A stretch of DNA of 64,000 bases from an uncultured Eubacteriales bacterium (lineage in GTDB: Bacteria > Bacillota > Clostridia > Peptostreptococcales > Anaerovoracaceae). Both the position numbers and the translations under genes were made by a program. The DNA lies in assembly GCA_900542295.1 (NCBI GenBank), contig UQNJ01000001.1, positions 124,001 to 188,000 on the forward strand. The letters are read 5' to 3'. The first letter of the stretch is position 1, and each line of letters starts with the position of its first letter. Shown in pieces: positions 39,610 to 48,767 of the stretch. The notes beneath the pieces were generated by a model. That model made no database searches and was not told where the DNA came from. It worked only from the letters and a program-made list of their open reading frames with translations.

Positions 39610-42600
39610 TTAAAAAACACCGTTTTCCGACCAGCTTAAGTACTTTTCATAACGAGCCTTTGCTTCCCTTACCGACTGCTCATAAAGTGCATCTGCTTTT
39701 TCAGGGAAATTGTTTTTCAGTGAAGCATATCTGTTTTCACCCTTTATATAATCGAGCATCTTTGAAAAGTCCGGCTTAGGCGAATCAAGCTGGAACGGAT
39801 TTTTACCCTCTTCCTTGAGACGAGGATCGTATCTGTAAAGATGCCAATATCCCGACTCGACTGCCATCTTCATTTCATCCTGAGTACAGCTCATACCTTT
39901 CTTGATTCCGTGCTCAAGACAAGGACAGTATGCTATTACAATTGAAGGTCCCGGATATTCCTCTGCTTCCCTCATGGCTTTAAGGGTCTGTGCCTGGTCA
40001 TATCCCATTGCAACCTGTGCCACATATACATAACCGTAATTAATCAAGATAGCTCCCAGGTCTTTCTTTGCTATATGCTTACCGTCAGCAGCAAATTTTG
40101 CAACGGCTCCCGATGGAGTAGCTTTTGACGATTGACCTCCAGTATTGGAGTATACTTCAGTATCAAGAACCAGGAGATTTACATCCTTATTCTGCGCCAT
40201 TACATGATCGATTCCTCCAAAGCCTATGTCATATGCCCAGCCGTCGCCTCCGACCGCCCATACCGACTTTCTTGCAAGGTACTCTTTATTATCAAGCACA
40301 TAATCCGTATCCGGTGTCGGATTTACTTTTTCAAGCGCCTCTATCAGCTTATCGGATACTTCTCTTGATACCTCTCTTTTATTCCAGTTGTTTATATAAT
40401 CATCTATTGCTTCTTCTGCAATACCTGATTCTTTTATTCCTTCAAGTCTGTCGATTATTTCTTTTCTTATAACATCCTGCGCATGGTAAAATCCGTAAGC
40501 AAATTCTGCATTGTCTTCAAACAGTGAATGTTCCCAGGCAGGTCCGAAGCCTCTGTCGTCACGACAGTAAGGAAGAATCGGTGCTCCTCCGCTGTATGCC
40601 GAAGAACATCCTGCTGCATTTCCAATATACAAGTGATCTCCTGCAATCTGGCTGAGAAGCTTGATATATGTAGTCTCTGCACATCCTGCACATGCCGCAG
40701 AGAACTGGAAATATGGTTTGGCAAACTGTATCGATTTTACATTCTTAGTACTGATAACATCTTTTTTAAGATATTTTTCGTTCATTGCCACCTTGTCGAA
40801 GTTTTCCTGCTCAGCTTTCATTTCTTCAAAGCTTACCATTTCAAGTGCTCCCTCAGACGGACATGCGGACAAGCATACCTTACATTCAAGACAGTCATAA
40901 GGTGATATCTGCATGCGGTAGAAATATTCAGGGCCGTTCTTTCCCAGACCTTTTGCAGGAACAGTTACAAATGAAGCCGGAACTTCTGTTTTTTCCTCTT
41001 TTGACAAGAGAACAGGACGAATAGCTGCATGCGGACATACCATTGCACATCTGTTGCACTGAATACATTTTTCTCCGTTCCACTTAGGTACAGAAGTGGC
41101 AACACCTCTCTTGAGATATGCAGAAGTACCGTTTTCCCATGTACCGTCAATCATACCATGCTTCTTGAACACAGAAACCGGCAGCTTATCGCCTTGCTGC
41201 TTATCCAGAGGAAATACAATTTCTTTTACAAACTCAGTTGCTTCTATCTCTTCCTTAGGCTCATCGACTGCATCTTTCCAGCTTTCCGGAATATCTATCT
41301 TTATCGGTGCCGATATGCCTTTATCTACGGCTATATTGTTTAAGTCTACTATCTTCTGACCTGCCTTTTTGAAATAAGAATTGTAGTTGTTCTTTTTCAT
41401 ATCCTCTACTGCCATATCAAGAGGAATAACCTTTGTCAATGCAAAGAATGCCGCCTGTAATATATTGTTTACACGCTTTCCGAGGCCTATGTCCGAGGCT
41501 ATCCTTGCCGCATCTATAACATAAAACTCAGCATGTTTATTATATAAGTCTCTTTTCATAGAGGCCGGGAGATGTCTTCCTATTTCTTGTACATCGCTCC
41601 AAGGGCAGTTGAGCAGATAAATTCCTCTATCCTTTAAGTCTGAAGTAGTATCGTACTTATTAACATATGTAGGTGCGTGAACTGCCACAAAATCAGCTGA
41701 TGAAACAAGATATGTTGACCTTATAGGCTCATCACCGAAACGCAGGTGGGACTGAGTAAGTCCGCCTGATTTCATGGTGTCATATGAAAAATATGCCTGT
41801 GCATACTTTTGAGCTACAAGACCTATGGTTGTAATCGCATTCTTGTTAGCTCCCACAGTTCCGTCTCCGCCGAGACCCCATATCTTACATGAGATTTGGC
41901 TCTTCGGTGCAAGGTCAATTTCCTCATAATCCAGTGAAGTTCCTGTTACATCATCTGTTATTCCTATGGTGAAGTTGTTCTTAGGCTCGTTCTTCTTAAG
42001 ATTTTCAAAAACTGCCGCAAACTGTCCCGGCGTAGTGTCTTTTGAAGACAAGCCGTAGCGACCTCCCACAACCTTTATATCTTTTCTGCCTCCCTTATCA
42101 AGAGCAGTAACTATATCAAGGTAAAGAGGCTCTCCTACAGAACCTATCTCTTTGGAACGGTCAAGAACTGCGATTTTCTTGCATGTTGCAGGAATTGCGT
42201 CGACAAAATGCTTAACAGAGAAAGGTCTGTAAAGGTGAACCTGAATCAGTCCTGTTTTTCTTCCCCTTGCATTGAGATAATCTACTGTTTCTTTCAAAGC
42301 TTCTGCGCCGGAACACATTATGACTATAACTTCCTCCGCATCTTCTGCTCCATAATAGTCAAACAACTTGTACTTTCTTCCTGTTACTTTTCCAAGCTCG
42401 TCCATATAATGCTGAACTATATCGGGAACAGCGTCGCTCTTTTCATTGGCACCCTCTTTACATTGGAAATAAACATCGGGATTGGTGTTGTTTCCTCTGT
42501 TTGTAGGATGTTCAGGATTAAGAGAAGTACGGCGAAACTCTTTCACTGCATCATAATCAAGAAGCCCTCTTAAATCCTCATAATCTATAGTTTCTATTCT

Positions 42601-43143
42601 CTGCATCTCATGAGAAGTTCTGAACCCGTCAAAGCAGTGCATAAATGCATATTTTGCCTTTATTGCAGACAGATGAGCCACAGCTGCCATATCCATCGCT
42701 TCCTGCGGTGATGATGACATCAACATTCCGTACCCTGTCATTCTGCAAGTCATAAAGTCAGAATGGTCTCCGAATATCGAATGATGATTGGATGTAACTA
42801 CTCTTGAGGCTATATGCATTACATTGGGAAGAAATTGTCCTCCCATAGCATACATTACCGGTATCATCAGCATCAGACCCTGCGCCGATGTAAATGTTGT
42901 AGTAAGAGCACCGGCCTGCAATGCTCCGTGACAAGTTCCGGCAGCTCCTGCTTCTGATTGCATCTGTATAACATCTACCGTATGTCCAAACAGATTTTTT
43001 CTTCCCTTTGCCGACCATTCATCAACCTTCTCGGCCATAGGGGAAGACGGCGTGATAGGGTAAATTGCAGCAACCTCCGTAAAGGCATAAGCTACATGGG
43101 CAGCGGCTGTATTTCCGTCCATAACTGCGAAATTCTTTTTCAT
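39610..43143 (-). CDS. nifJ: Pyruvate:ferredoxin (flavodoxin) oxidoreductase
   Basis: Oxidises pyruvate, and in many anaerobes 2-oxobutyrate, to acyl-CoA, CO2 and reduced ferredoxin. The single 1177-aa chain contains all domains: N-terminal pyrimidine-binding part (YPITPSSPMAE), gamma domain, two [4Fe-4S] ferredoxin motifs (CIQCNRCAMVCPH and CLECKVCLSACPS) and the C-terminal TPP domain (GGDGWAYDIGFGG) with its own cysteines. The second ATG (43143) has AAGGAG eight bases upstream, better than the one at 43149. It links the upstream amino-acid lyase genes to the Etf/acyl-CoA genes. Confidence 0.97.
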   Translation of the reverse strand: MKKNFAVMDGNTAAAHVAYAFTEVAAIYPITPSSPMAEKVDEWSAKGRKNLFGHTVDVIQMQSEAGAAGTCHGALQAGALTTTFTSAQGLMLMIPVMYAMGGQFLPNVMHIASRVVTSNHHSIFGDHSDFMTCRMTGYGMLMSSSPQEAMDMAAVAHLSAIKAKYAFMHCFDGFRTSHEMQRIETIDYEDLRGLLDYDAVKEFRRTSLNPEHPTNRGNNTNPDVYFQCKEGANEKSDAVPDIVQHYMDELGKVTGRKYKLFDYYGAEDAEEVIVIMCSGAEALKETVDYLNARGRKTGLIQVHLYRPFSVKHFVDAIPATCKKIAVLDRSKEIGSVGEPLYLDIVTALDKGGRKDIKVVGGRYGLSSKDTTPGQFAAVFENLKKNEPKNNFTIGITDDVTGTSLDYEEIDLAPKSQISCKIWGLGGDGTVGANKNAITTIGLVAQKYAQAYFSYDTMKSGGLTQSHLRFGDEPIRSTYLVSSADFVAVHAPTYVNKYDTTSDLKDRGIYLLNCPWSDVQEIGRHLPASMKRDLYNKHAEFYVIDAARIASDIGLGKRVNNILQAAFFALTKVIPLDMAVEDMKKNNYNSYFKKAGQKIVDLNNIAVDKGISAPIKIDIPESWKDAVDEPKEEIEATEFVKEIVFPLDKQQGDKLPVSVFKKHGMIDGTWENGTSAYLKRGVATSVPKWNGEKCIQCNRCAMVCPHAAIRPVLLSKEEKTEVPASFVTVPAKGLGKNGPEYFYRMQISPYDCLECKVCLSACPSEGALEMVSFEEMKAEQENFDKVAMNEKYLKKDVISTKNVKSIQFAKPYFQFSAACAGCAETTYIKLLSQIAGDHLYIGNAAGCSSAYSGGAPILPYCRDDRGFGPAWEHSLFEDNAEFAYGFYHAQDVIRKEIIDRLEGIKESGIAEEAIDDYINNWNKREVSREVSDKLIEALEKVNPTPDTDYVLDNKEYLARKSVWAVGGDGWAYDIGFGGIDHVMAQNKDVNLLVLDTEVYSNTGGQSSKATPSGAVAKFAADGKHIAKKDLGAILINYGYVYVAQVAMGYDQAQTLKAMREAEEYPGPSIVIAYCPCLEHGIKKGMSCTQDEMKMAVESGYWHLYRYDPRLKEEGKNPFQLDSPKPDFSKMLDYIKGENRYASLKNNFPEKADALYEQSVREAKARYEKYLSWSENGVF

Positions 43144-43183
43144 TTGCATTACTCCTTATATAACTTGTATTAAATAAATGCAT

Positions 43184-44029
43184 CTATATATTTATCAAAA
43201 CAAGAGCGAGAGCTACCATAACAGTAGCAACCTTCTCGTGCTTTGAAAGATTTTCCTTAAATAAAAAGTAATTCACCACATTCACCACAAGGATAACTCC
43301 TGCGCTGTATGCAGGGAACACTATATAAGCCGGCAAATGCTCCACAGCCTTAAGGCTGAAATAGAGAATAAAAGTATTCGGAACTCCTGTCAAGGCACCT
43401 ACCAAAAGATCCGTTTTACTGAACCTGCGATCTTCTCTAAGCATTATTACAAGGCTTACCAAAACACAAAATACAAATGTCATAAAGACATAATAATCAT
43501 TAAGCTCCGGTTTGCCGTACCGTTCAAACAATTTGGTGTTCAAGTCAATAAGTCCTCCAACTGTGAACAGTAATATCAAGAGCTTCATGGATTTTATATG
43601 ATTGCGGCTTTTTGCTTCCTTACCTGAATTTATGTAAATTATAGCCGCAACGGCAAGGGCAATTCCCACAATCTGCACTACACCCGGCTTTTCACCGAAC
43701 AGCAGTATGGAAAAAATCGTAGGAATCAGTATGCCTAATCTGTTAAAGGTTGTCGATATCGGCGTACCGTTTTTTCCCATGCTCACTCTGCAAAGAATCA
43801 TCCCCATGGTCATGCATATACCATTGTAGGCTGACATAAGCAGAGTATAAACATAGTCAGATTCAGGCTTAAACAGCGTGTAATCATCCATCATGAAAAA
43901 AGCGATTACAGCTCCTATTACATAAGTAGAAACAGTAGCTGCATATCTGTTACCACTGTGTGCTTCCGTAAAGCGCATGGCAAACATGACCAAAGAATGC
44001 GCTGCTATAGTCAATATTAAAAAAATCAA
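43184..44029 (-). CDS. EamA/DMT family transporter
   Basis: 281-aa protein with about ten hydrophobic segments in two repeats, typical of the drug/metabolite transporter superfamily; the family exports or imports small metabolites and the substrate is unknown. It begins at a TTG (44029) preceded by GGAAGAATAGGA. Position inside the catabolic array suggests transport of a pathway compound. Confidence 0.8.
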   Translation of the reverse strand: MIFLILTIAAHSLVMFAMRFTEAHSGNRYAATVSTYVIGAVIAFFMMDDYTLFKPESDYVYTLLMSAYNGICMTMGMILCRVSMGKNGTPISTTFNRLGILIPTIFSILLFGEKPGVVQIVGIALAVAAIIYINSGKEAKSRNHIKSMKLLILLFTVGGLIDLNTKLFERYGKPELNDYYVFMTFVFCVLVSLVIMLREDRRFSKTDLLVGALTGVPNTFILYFSLKAVEHLPAYIVFPAYSAGVILVVNVVNYFLFKENLSKHEKVATVMVALALVLINI

Positions 44030-44083
44030 TTCCTATTCTTCCTTTCCGGTTAATGTATAATAAATTGTCCTTGCCGCTTTTTC

Positions 44084-45505
44084 TTATAACTTATCCTCTC
44101 TCATAAAGCGGGCATTAGTCCCGTTAATTTCGGTAAATTCTTTTTCGGCTCTCTTGCCTACCTCTTCAGGTAGTTTTTCTACTTCATTCTTTATCTGTTC
44201 AACGTCTATATTGAGAAGCTTCTGATCTCTCATTATAACCTTTCCTGCTACTACAGAAAGAACTACTTCACTTCCTCTTGCACTATATATAAGGTTAGGA
44301 ACGATGTTTCTCATAGGATGAGTGTATACCGGCATCATTGAAGGACTTCTAAGATCTATCGCTATGAAGTCCGCCTGCTTGCCTACTTCCAGTGAGCCCA
44401 CTATATCATCGACTCCCACAGCCTTTGCTCCTTCTATGGTAGCCATACGCAAAGCACGCCAAGCCGGCATTATTTCAGGATTTCCGTATTTAATCTTGTT
44501 AAACAGACAAATGTTTTTCATCTCGTTTATAATATTGTGACAGTTATTTCCCGGTGCCTGATCTGACCCTAATGCTACGCTTCCGCCCGCATTCTGGAAT
44601 TCCATGCTTGGACAAACTATGCCATCTATTATTCCGATAGAACCGGGGTTAACTACCATTCCTGCGCCTCTCTTGGCAATGAGCGCAGCCTCATCTGCAT
44701 TACAGTCTGTCAGATGAACAGCAATCAATGTACTGTCCAAATAACCTAATTCATCAAGAAAAGCGGTAGGTCTTTTGCCATATCTCTTTTCAATCTGATA
44801 AGTCTCTCTGTCACCCTGCTGAACATGCATATGAATCTTTGTTTTTCTTTCTTTTGCTACTTTTTGTATCTTAAGAAGAAGCTCAGGAGACACAAAATCA
44901 GCACCCTGAGGTCCGAAGAGAACTCTCATTCTTCCGTCTTTGTTGTGCCATCTTTCATAAAGCTCTATATTTTCTTTAAGACCTCTTTCACCGTCTTCAT
45001 CATCGAATTCATAAAGCTCGCCCGGCTTGTACACTCTCTGCTTAGCTGCACGAAGCATCTGAGTGATATTTCCTCTTGCTCCTGCCTTATAAATAAAGTT
45101 ACAGGTATCTTCCATCTCATAATGATAATCTCCGAGAGTAGTGGTTCCTGCCTTTATTGCTTCTACTATAGCCAGTCTGCCTGCGCTTACTCTTTCCTCC
45201 CACTTGCCTGCATTTGCAAAGGGCTGCAATCCGTACATCATCCAGCTGTTAGTATCCTGAGCCAGTCCTCTGAACAGATTGTCAGATGTATGCATATGTC
45301 CGTCTACAAATCCCGGAAATACGGCGTGATGCTTCATATCAAGAACTTCTTCCGCCTTATACATTTCATCTGCTTTATCCGACGGTACAAAATCCACTAT
45401 CTTGCTTCCGTCAACTATCATGGCTACGCCTGATTTAAAACCTACTCCTTCACCTTCCATTGTATAAAAAAAAGGAGCTTTAACTATCATGTCTACTTTT
45501 TTCAT
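44084..45505 (-). CDS. Amidohydrolase (cytosine deaminase/chlorohydrolase-like)
   Basis: 473-aa metal-dependent hydrolase of the amidohydrolase superfamily. Ligands visible are the HXH pair in VDGHMHTSDN, His in KIHMHVQQGDRE, His in IAVHLTDCNADE and Asp in ALGSDQAPGNN. This pattern is that of deaminases of ring C-N bonds (cytosine, guanine, S-adenosylhomocysteine and triazine groups). Next to hydantoin-type genes it probably deaminates a heterocycle that feeds them, but the substrate cannot be read from sequence. Confidence 0.8.
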   Translation of the reverse strand: MKKVDMIVKAPFFYTMEGEGVGFKSGVAMIVDGSKIVDFVPSDKADEMYKAEEVLDMKHHAVFPGFVDGHMHTSDNLFRGLAQDTNSWMMYGLQPFANAGKWEERVSAGRLAIVEAIKAGTTTLGDYHYEMEDTCNFIYKAGARGNITQMLRAAKQRVYKPGELYEFDDEDGERGLKENIELYERWHNKDGRMRVLFGPQGADFVSPELLLKIQKVAKERKTKIHMHVQQGDRETYQIEKRYGKRPTAFLDELGYLDSTLIAVHLTDCNADEAALIAKRGAGMVVNPGSIGIIDGIVCPSMEFQNAGGSVALGSDQAPGNNCHNIINEMKNICLFNKIKYGNPEIMPAWRALRMATIEGAKAVGVDDIVGSLEVGKQADFIAIDLRSPSMMPVYTHPMRNIVPNLIYSARGSEVVLSVVAGKVIMRDQKLLNIDVEQIKNEVEKLPEEVGKRAEKEFTEINGTNARFMREDKL

Positions 45506-45604
45506 AGTGCCCTCTCAATCTACTATCATAGAAGCAGCGGGAAACAAGTTCCCACTGCTTCTTGAATTGATCATCTGAACTGTATTTTATTTTATATCGA
45601 TTGA

Positions 45605-47152
45605 TTATGCTGCTGCGACATCTGCCTTCTTTGTGTTTCTGTGAATAAGCTTCATGCAGAAAAGAGCTACAAGCAGAACTGCCAGTGTTACGGCAATACT
45701 CAAAGTATATTGTCCGGTCAGGCCTCCAAACAGGAATCCAATGAATGCTGAACATCCAACGGTTACTCCATAAGGGATCTGAGTCATAACATGTACAACA
45801 TGGTTGCAGCTTGCACCTGTTGAGGACAGAACTGTAGTATCTGAAATAGGTGAGCACTGGTCGCCGAACAGACCTGCTGAAATTACGCATCCAACTATAT
45901 ATTCTTCAGGAATACCGAATTCCACTGCCATAGGGAATGCTATAGGCATTAAGAGTGACCAAGTTCCCCATGATGAACCTGTAGCAAAGGAAATTACTGC
46001 ACCTGCAAGGAATATAAGTGCAGGAACAAGACCTGCTGTCAAGTATTTTTCTACGATGCCTGCCAAGAACGCGCCTGTTCCCATTGCTGAAACAACGCTT
46101 CCCAGTGACCATGCACATACTAATATGAAAGGAACATTTATAAGTTCAACACATCCATCGATAAATGTCTGGAATGCCTTAATTGGTTTCCAACGACCCT
46201 TTACACAGCCTACGATACCTGCAACGATACCGGTATTTATAAACGCAACCATGATTGCCACAGTTATATTTGCATTTCTGAAACATTCTGTAAATCCATT
46301 GGATGCAATATCTCCTGTCCAGAATATTACTCCGAACAATGAACCAAACAGAGCCAGCATAGGAAGAACGAAAGCGCTGAGTGAAGGCTCATATCCTTCA
46401 GGGAAGTCTACTTTCTTTTCTGGAACCAGAGGCTGAATTCCATCTGCAAGAAGCTTTCCTTCTCTTCTTGCACGCATTTCTTCTTTATACATAGGACCTA
46501 TGTTAATGTCACCGATAGCAACAACAAATACGGTAACAATGGCAAATAATGCATACATATTAAATTTCAGCATTCCTGCCCATACGCCCCATTCACTTCC
46601 GCTAATTCCGGCTGCTGCGATTTCTGTAGCAACAAGTCCTGCTATGAAAGGACCGTATGAACTGATTGGTGAAAAGCTTGCAAGGTTACATCCTAATGAG
46701 TCAAGTATATAAGCTAATTTTGCTCTTGAAATCTTAACGGCATCTGTTACAGGACGCATGATAGTTCCAAGAATCAGGCAAGGCTCTGTATAGCAGAAAG
46801 CGATAGCTGAAACGCTAGTCAAAACCTGACCTTTTGCAGGAGTGTCAATTTTTTTAGACAATTTCTTTGCAAATGCATAAGCTCCTCCTGTCTCTCTCAG
46901 CATTATTATCATACCACCTGCCAAAGTAACCAGCAGAACCAATCCTGCATTATACTCGTTTCCAAGAGATGGAATCATAAAATCAGGCAATATGTTAATA
47001 AATCCGGCAATAGGGTTCCAACCGTTAATTATAGTAGATCCAACCCATACTCCCAGGAGAAGCGATAATATCGTATGTTTCGTTACGAGTGCCAACACGA
47101 TTGTTACGATTGGCGGAATCAGACATAAAATTCCATAATCAATATTTTCCAT
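45605..47152 (-). CDS. nhaC: NhaC-family Na+/H+ antiporter or related transporter
   Basis: 515 aa with about 12 membrane segments; GGMIIMLRETGGAYAF and FATGSSWGTWSLLMPIA are the conserved NhaC regions. NhaC relatives also exchange organic acids or amino acids for sodium, and the location within a catabolic array makes substrate uptake or product export possible. TTTAGGAGG precedes the ATG. A strong hairpin separates it from the lyase gene upstream. Confidence 0.85.
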   Translation of the reverse strand: MENIDYGILCLIPPIVTIVLALVTKHTILSLLLGVWVGSTIINGWNPIAGFINILPDFMIPSLGNEYNAGLVLLVTLAGGMIIMLRETGGAYAFAKKLSKKIDTPAKGQVLTSVSAIAFCYTEPCLILGTIMRPVTDAVKISRAKLAYILDSLGCNLASFSPISSYGPFIAGLVATEIAAAGISGSEWGVWAGMLKFNMYALFAIVTVFVVAIGDINIGPMYKEEMRARREGKLLADGIQPLVPEKKVDFPEGYEPSLSAFVLPMLALFGSLFGVIFWTGDIASNGFTECFRNANITVAIMVAFINTGIVAGIVGCVKGRWKPIKAFQTFIDGCVELINVPFILVCAWSLGSVVSAMGTGAFLAGIVEKYLTAGLVPALIFLAGAVISFATGSSWGTWSLLMPIAFPMAVEFGIPEEYIVGCVISAGLFGDQCSPISDTTVLSSTGASCNHVVHVMTQIPYGVTVGCSAFIGFLFGGLTGQYTLSIAVTLAVLLVALFCMKLIHRNTKKADVAAA

Positions 47153-47261
47153 AATTCCTCCTAAAAATTTCCAAATAAATTACTTTGAATAAAATTACAA
47201 TATATGGGATTTATAAAATTTAGACCTCTACCCTCCTTTTTATATGTATTTATGAATTATT

Positions 47262-47299
47262 CACTTTGCGAAGCTACATACCCTCCGCTTCGCAAAGTG
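47262..47299. other. 12-bp perfect hairpin inside the catabolic array
   Basis: CACTTTGCGAAG (47262-47273) pairs perfectly with CTTCGCAAAGTG (47288-47299) around a 14-base loop, just after the lyase stop codon. There is no T-run on either side, so it may be an RNA-processing or stabilising hairpin between the upstream and downstream parts of the message. Confidence 0.6.
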
Positions 47300-47308
47300 T
47301 ATTCAACA

Positions 47309-48286
47309 TTATTTGTTAAGACATTCCTTAAAAAGCTTTTCGTCTATATTTCCTCCGCTGCATATAAGGACAGTCTTCTTGTTAAGGAGTGTTTTGTCTT
47401 CCAGAACTGCTGCAAGAGGCATTGCTCCTGCTGCTTCAAGAACGACTTTTCCGTAAACTGCCGCAGCCTTTATTGCTTCCATCATAGAATCTTCGCTGAC
47501 AGTTCTTATCTCATCCACATATTTTTCTATATATGGGAACAGATATTCTTCGCCGCATCTTCTTACCACCGCATCTGCTATCGAATGTGGATTTTCTATG
47601 GTGACCAGCTTTCCTGCTTCTCTGCTCTTCACATAAACATCTGAACTTTCAGGCATTACCGAAATAATGTTTACGCCGGGCTTGAGATTTTTTATTGCAA
47701 AGGCTATTCCCGAAGAAAGACCTCCTCCTCCCAGAGGAATGATAACCTGCTCGACATCTTCAATCTGATCTAAAATTTCAAGTCCGATTGTTCCCTGAGC
47801 CGCAACTACATCAACATCTGATACAGGATGTACATAATTCAGCTCCGCTGAATTTTCAGCCTCTTCACATGCAGATATGAAAGAAGAGTCATATGTTTCG
47901 CCGATTTCAACCAGAGTCGCTCCCAGCGCCCTTATATTATCCTTTTTAATCTGAGGAGTGCTTACCGGCACATAAACCTTTGATTTCATATCAAGCAGCT
48001 TGGAAGCATATGCACATGCAAGGCCGTGATTTCCTGAAGAAGCCGTTATGATTGAAACATCATCACCGAATTCTTCTTTAAGGCTTAGGCATTTGTTGAT
48101 TGCGCCTCTTATCTTGTATGAGCATGCAGGCTGCAAGTTTTCAAGCTTCATGTAAACCTTTCCGCCCAAAAATATGTTAAGCAGTTCGCTACTTGTAACA
48201 GGCGTCGGATTAAGATATCCTGAAAGTCTCTTTTTCGCCTTATGAAGATCCGCAACCTTTACTTCTCTTAAATTCTGTCCGCGCAT
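47309..48286 (-). CDS. Threonine dehydratase-family PLP lyase (catabolic, no ACT domain)
   Basis: 325 aa, fold-type II. All conserved loops are normal: Lys58 in SYKIRG, SSGNHG near 90, PLGGGGLSSG and CSGGNID at the end. Lack of an ACT domain fits a catabolic rather than an isoleucine-biosynthetic enzyme. Expected reaction: threonine or serine to 2-oxobutyrate or pyruvate plus ammonia, via an enamine; the Rid-family gene ten bases upstream would clear that intermediate. Other amino acids such as 3-substituted alanines (compare the diaminopropionate lyase of the E. coli yge cluster) are possible. Confidence 0.85.
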   Translation of the reverse strand: MRGQNLREVKVADLHKAKKRLSGYLNPTPVTSSELLNIFLGGKVYMKLENLQPACSYKIRGAINKCLSLKEEFGDDVSIITASSGNHGLACAYASKLLDMKSKVYVPVSTPQIKKDNIRALGATLVEIGETYDSSFISACEEAENSAELNYVHPVSDVDVVAAQGTIGLEILDQIEDVEQVIIPLGGGGLSSGIAFAIKNLKPGVNIISVMPESSDVYVKSREAGKLVTIENPHSIADAVVRRCGEEYLFPYIEKYVDEIRTVSEDSMMEAIKAAAVYGKVVLEAAGAMPLAAVLEDKTLLNKKTVLICSGGNIDEKLFKECLNK

Positions 48287-48296
48287 AAATGCCTCC

Positions 48297-48755
48297 CTAA
48301 TCTTCTATTTCAAAAATGGATTCTACTTCTACAGTAAGTCCAAGAGGCAGATTGTTGGTTCCTATAGCCGATCTTGCATGCTTTCCGTTTTCACCGAAAG
48401 CTGCAATAAGTACGCTTGATGCACCGTTTAAAACTGCTGCCTGATTTGTAAAATCATCTGCACCTGCAACAAATCCGAGAATTTTCACAGCTTTTTTAAC
48501 TTTATTAAGGTCTCCAAGATAAGCTTCAAGTGCAGCAAGAGTGTTTAACATACAAACCTCAGCAGCATGCTGAGCCTCTTCTACAGTAACATCTATACCT
48601 ACTCTGCCTGTAAGGCTCACACCGTTTTCGATGCTTCCCTGACCTGAAAGGTAAACTAAATTTCCTGTTCTGTTTACAGGAAGATACATTCCCTTAGCTT
48701 CCAGAGGTTCAGGCACTTTTAAATTATTTTTCTTCAGATTTTCGTATACATCCAT
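48297..48755 (-). CDS. RidA/YjgF-family enamine/imine deaminase
   Basis: 152-aa Rid-family protein, longer than the roughly 125-aa canonical RidA and of the broader YjgF/YER057c group. The conserved arginine lies in ARSAIGTNNLP, and VYLSGQG and VEVESIFEIE frame the fold. It hydrolyses reactive 2-aminoacrylate/2-aminocrotonate released by PLP lyases; the lyase gene follows after ten bases. AGGAGGGG-like bases precede the ATG. Confidence 0.88.
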   Translation of the reverse strand: MDVYENLKKNNLKVPEPLEAKGMYLPVNRTGNLVYLSGQGSIENGVSLTGRVGIDVTVEEAQHAAEVCMLNTLAALEAYLGDLNKVKKAVKILGFVAGADDFTNQAAVLNGASSVLIAAFGENGKHARSAIGTNNLPLGLTVEVESIFEIED

Positions 48756-48767
48756 TTCTTTCCCCTC

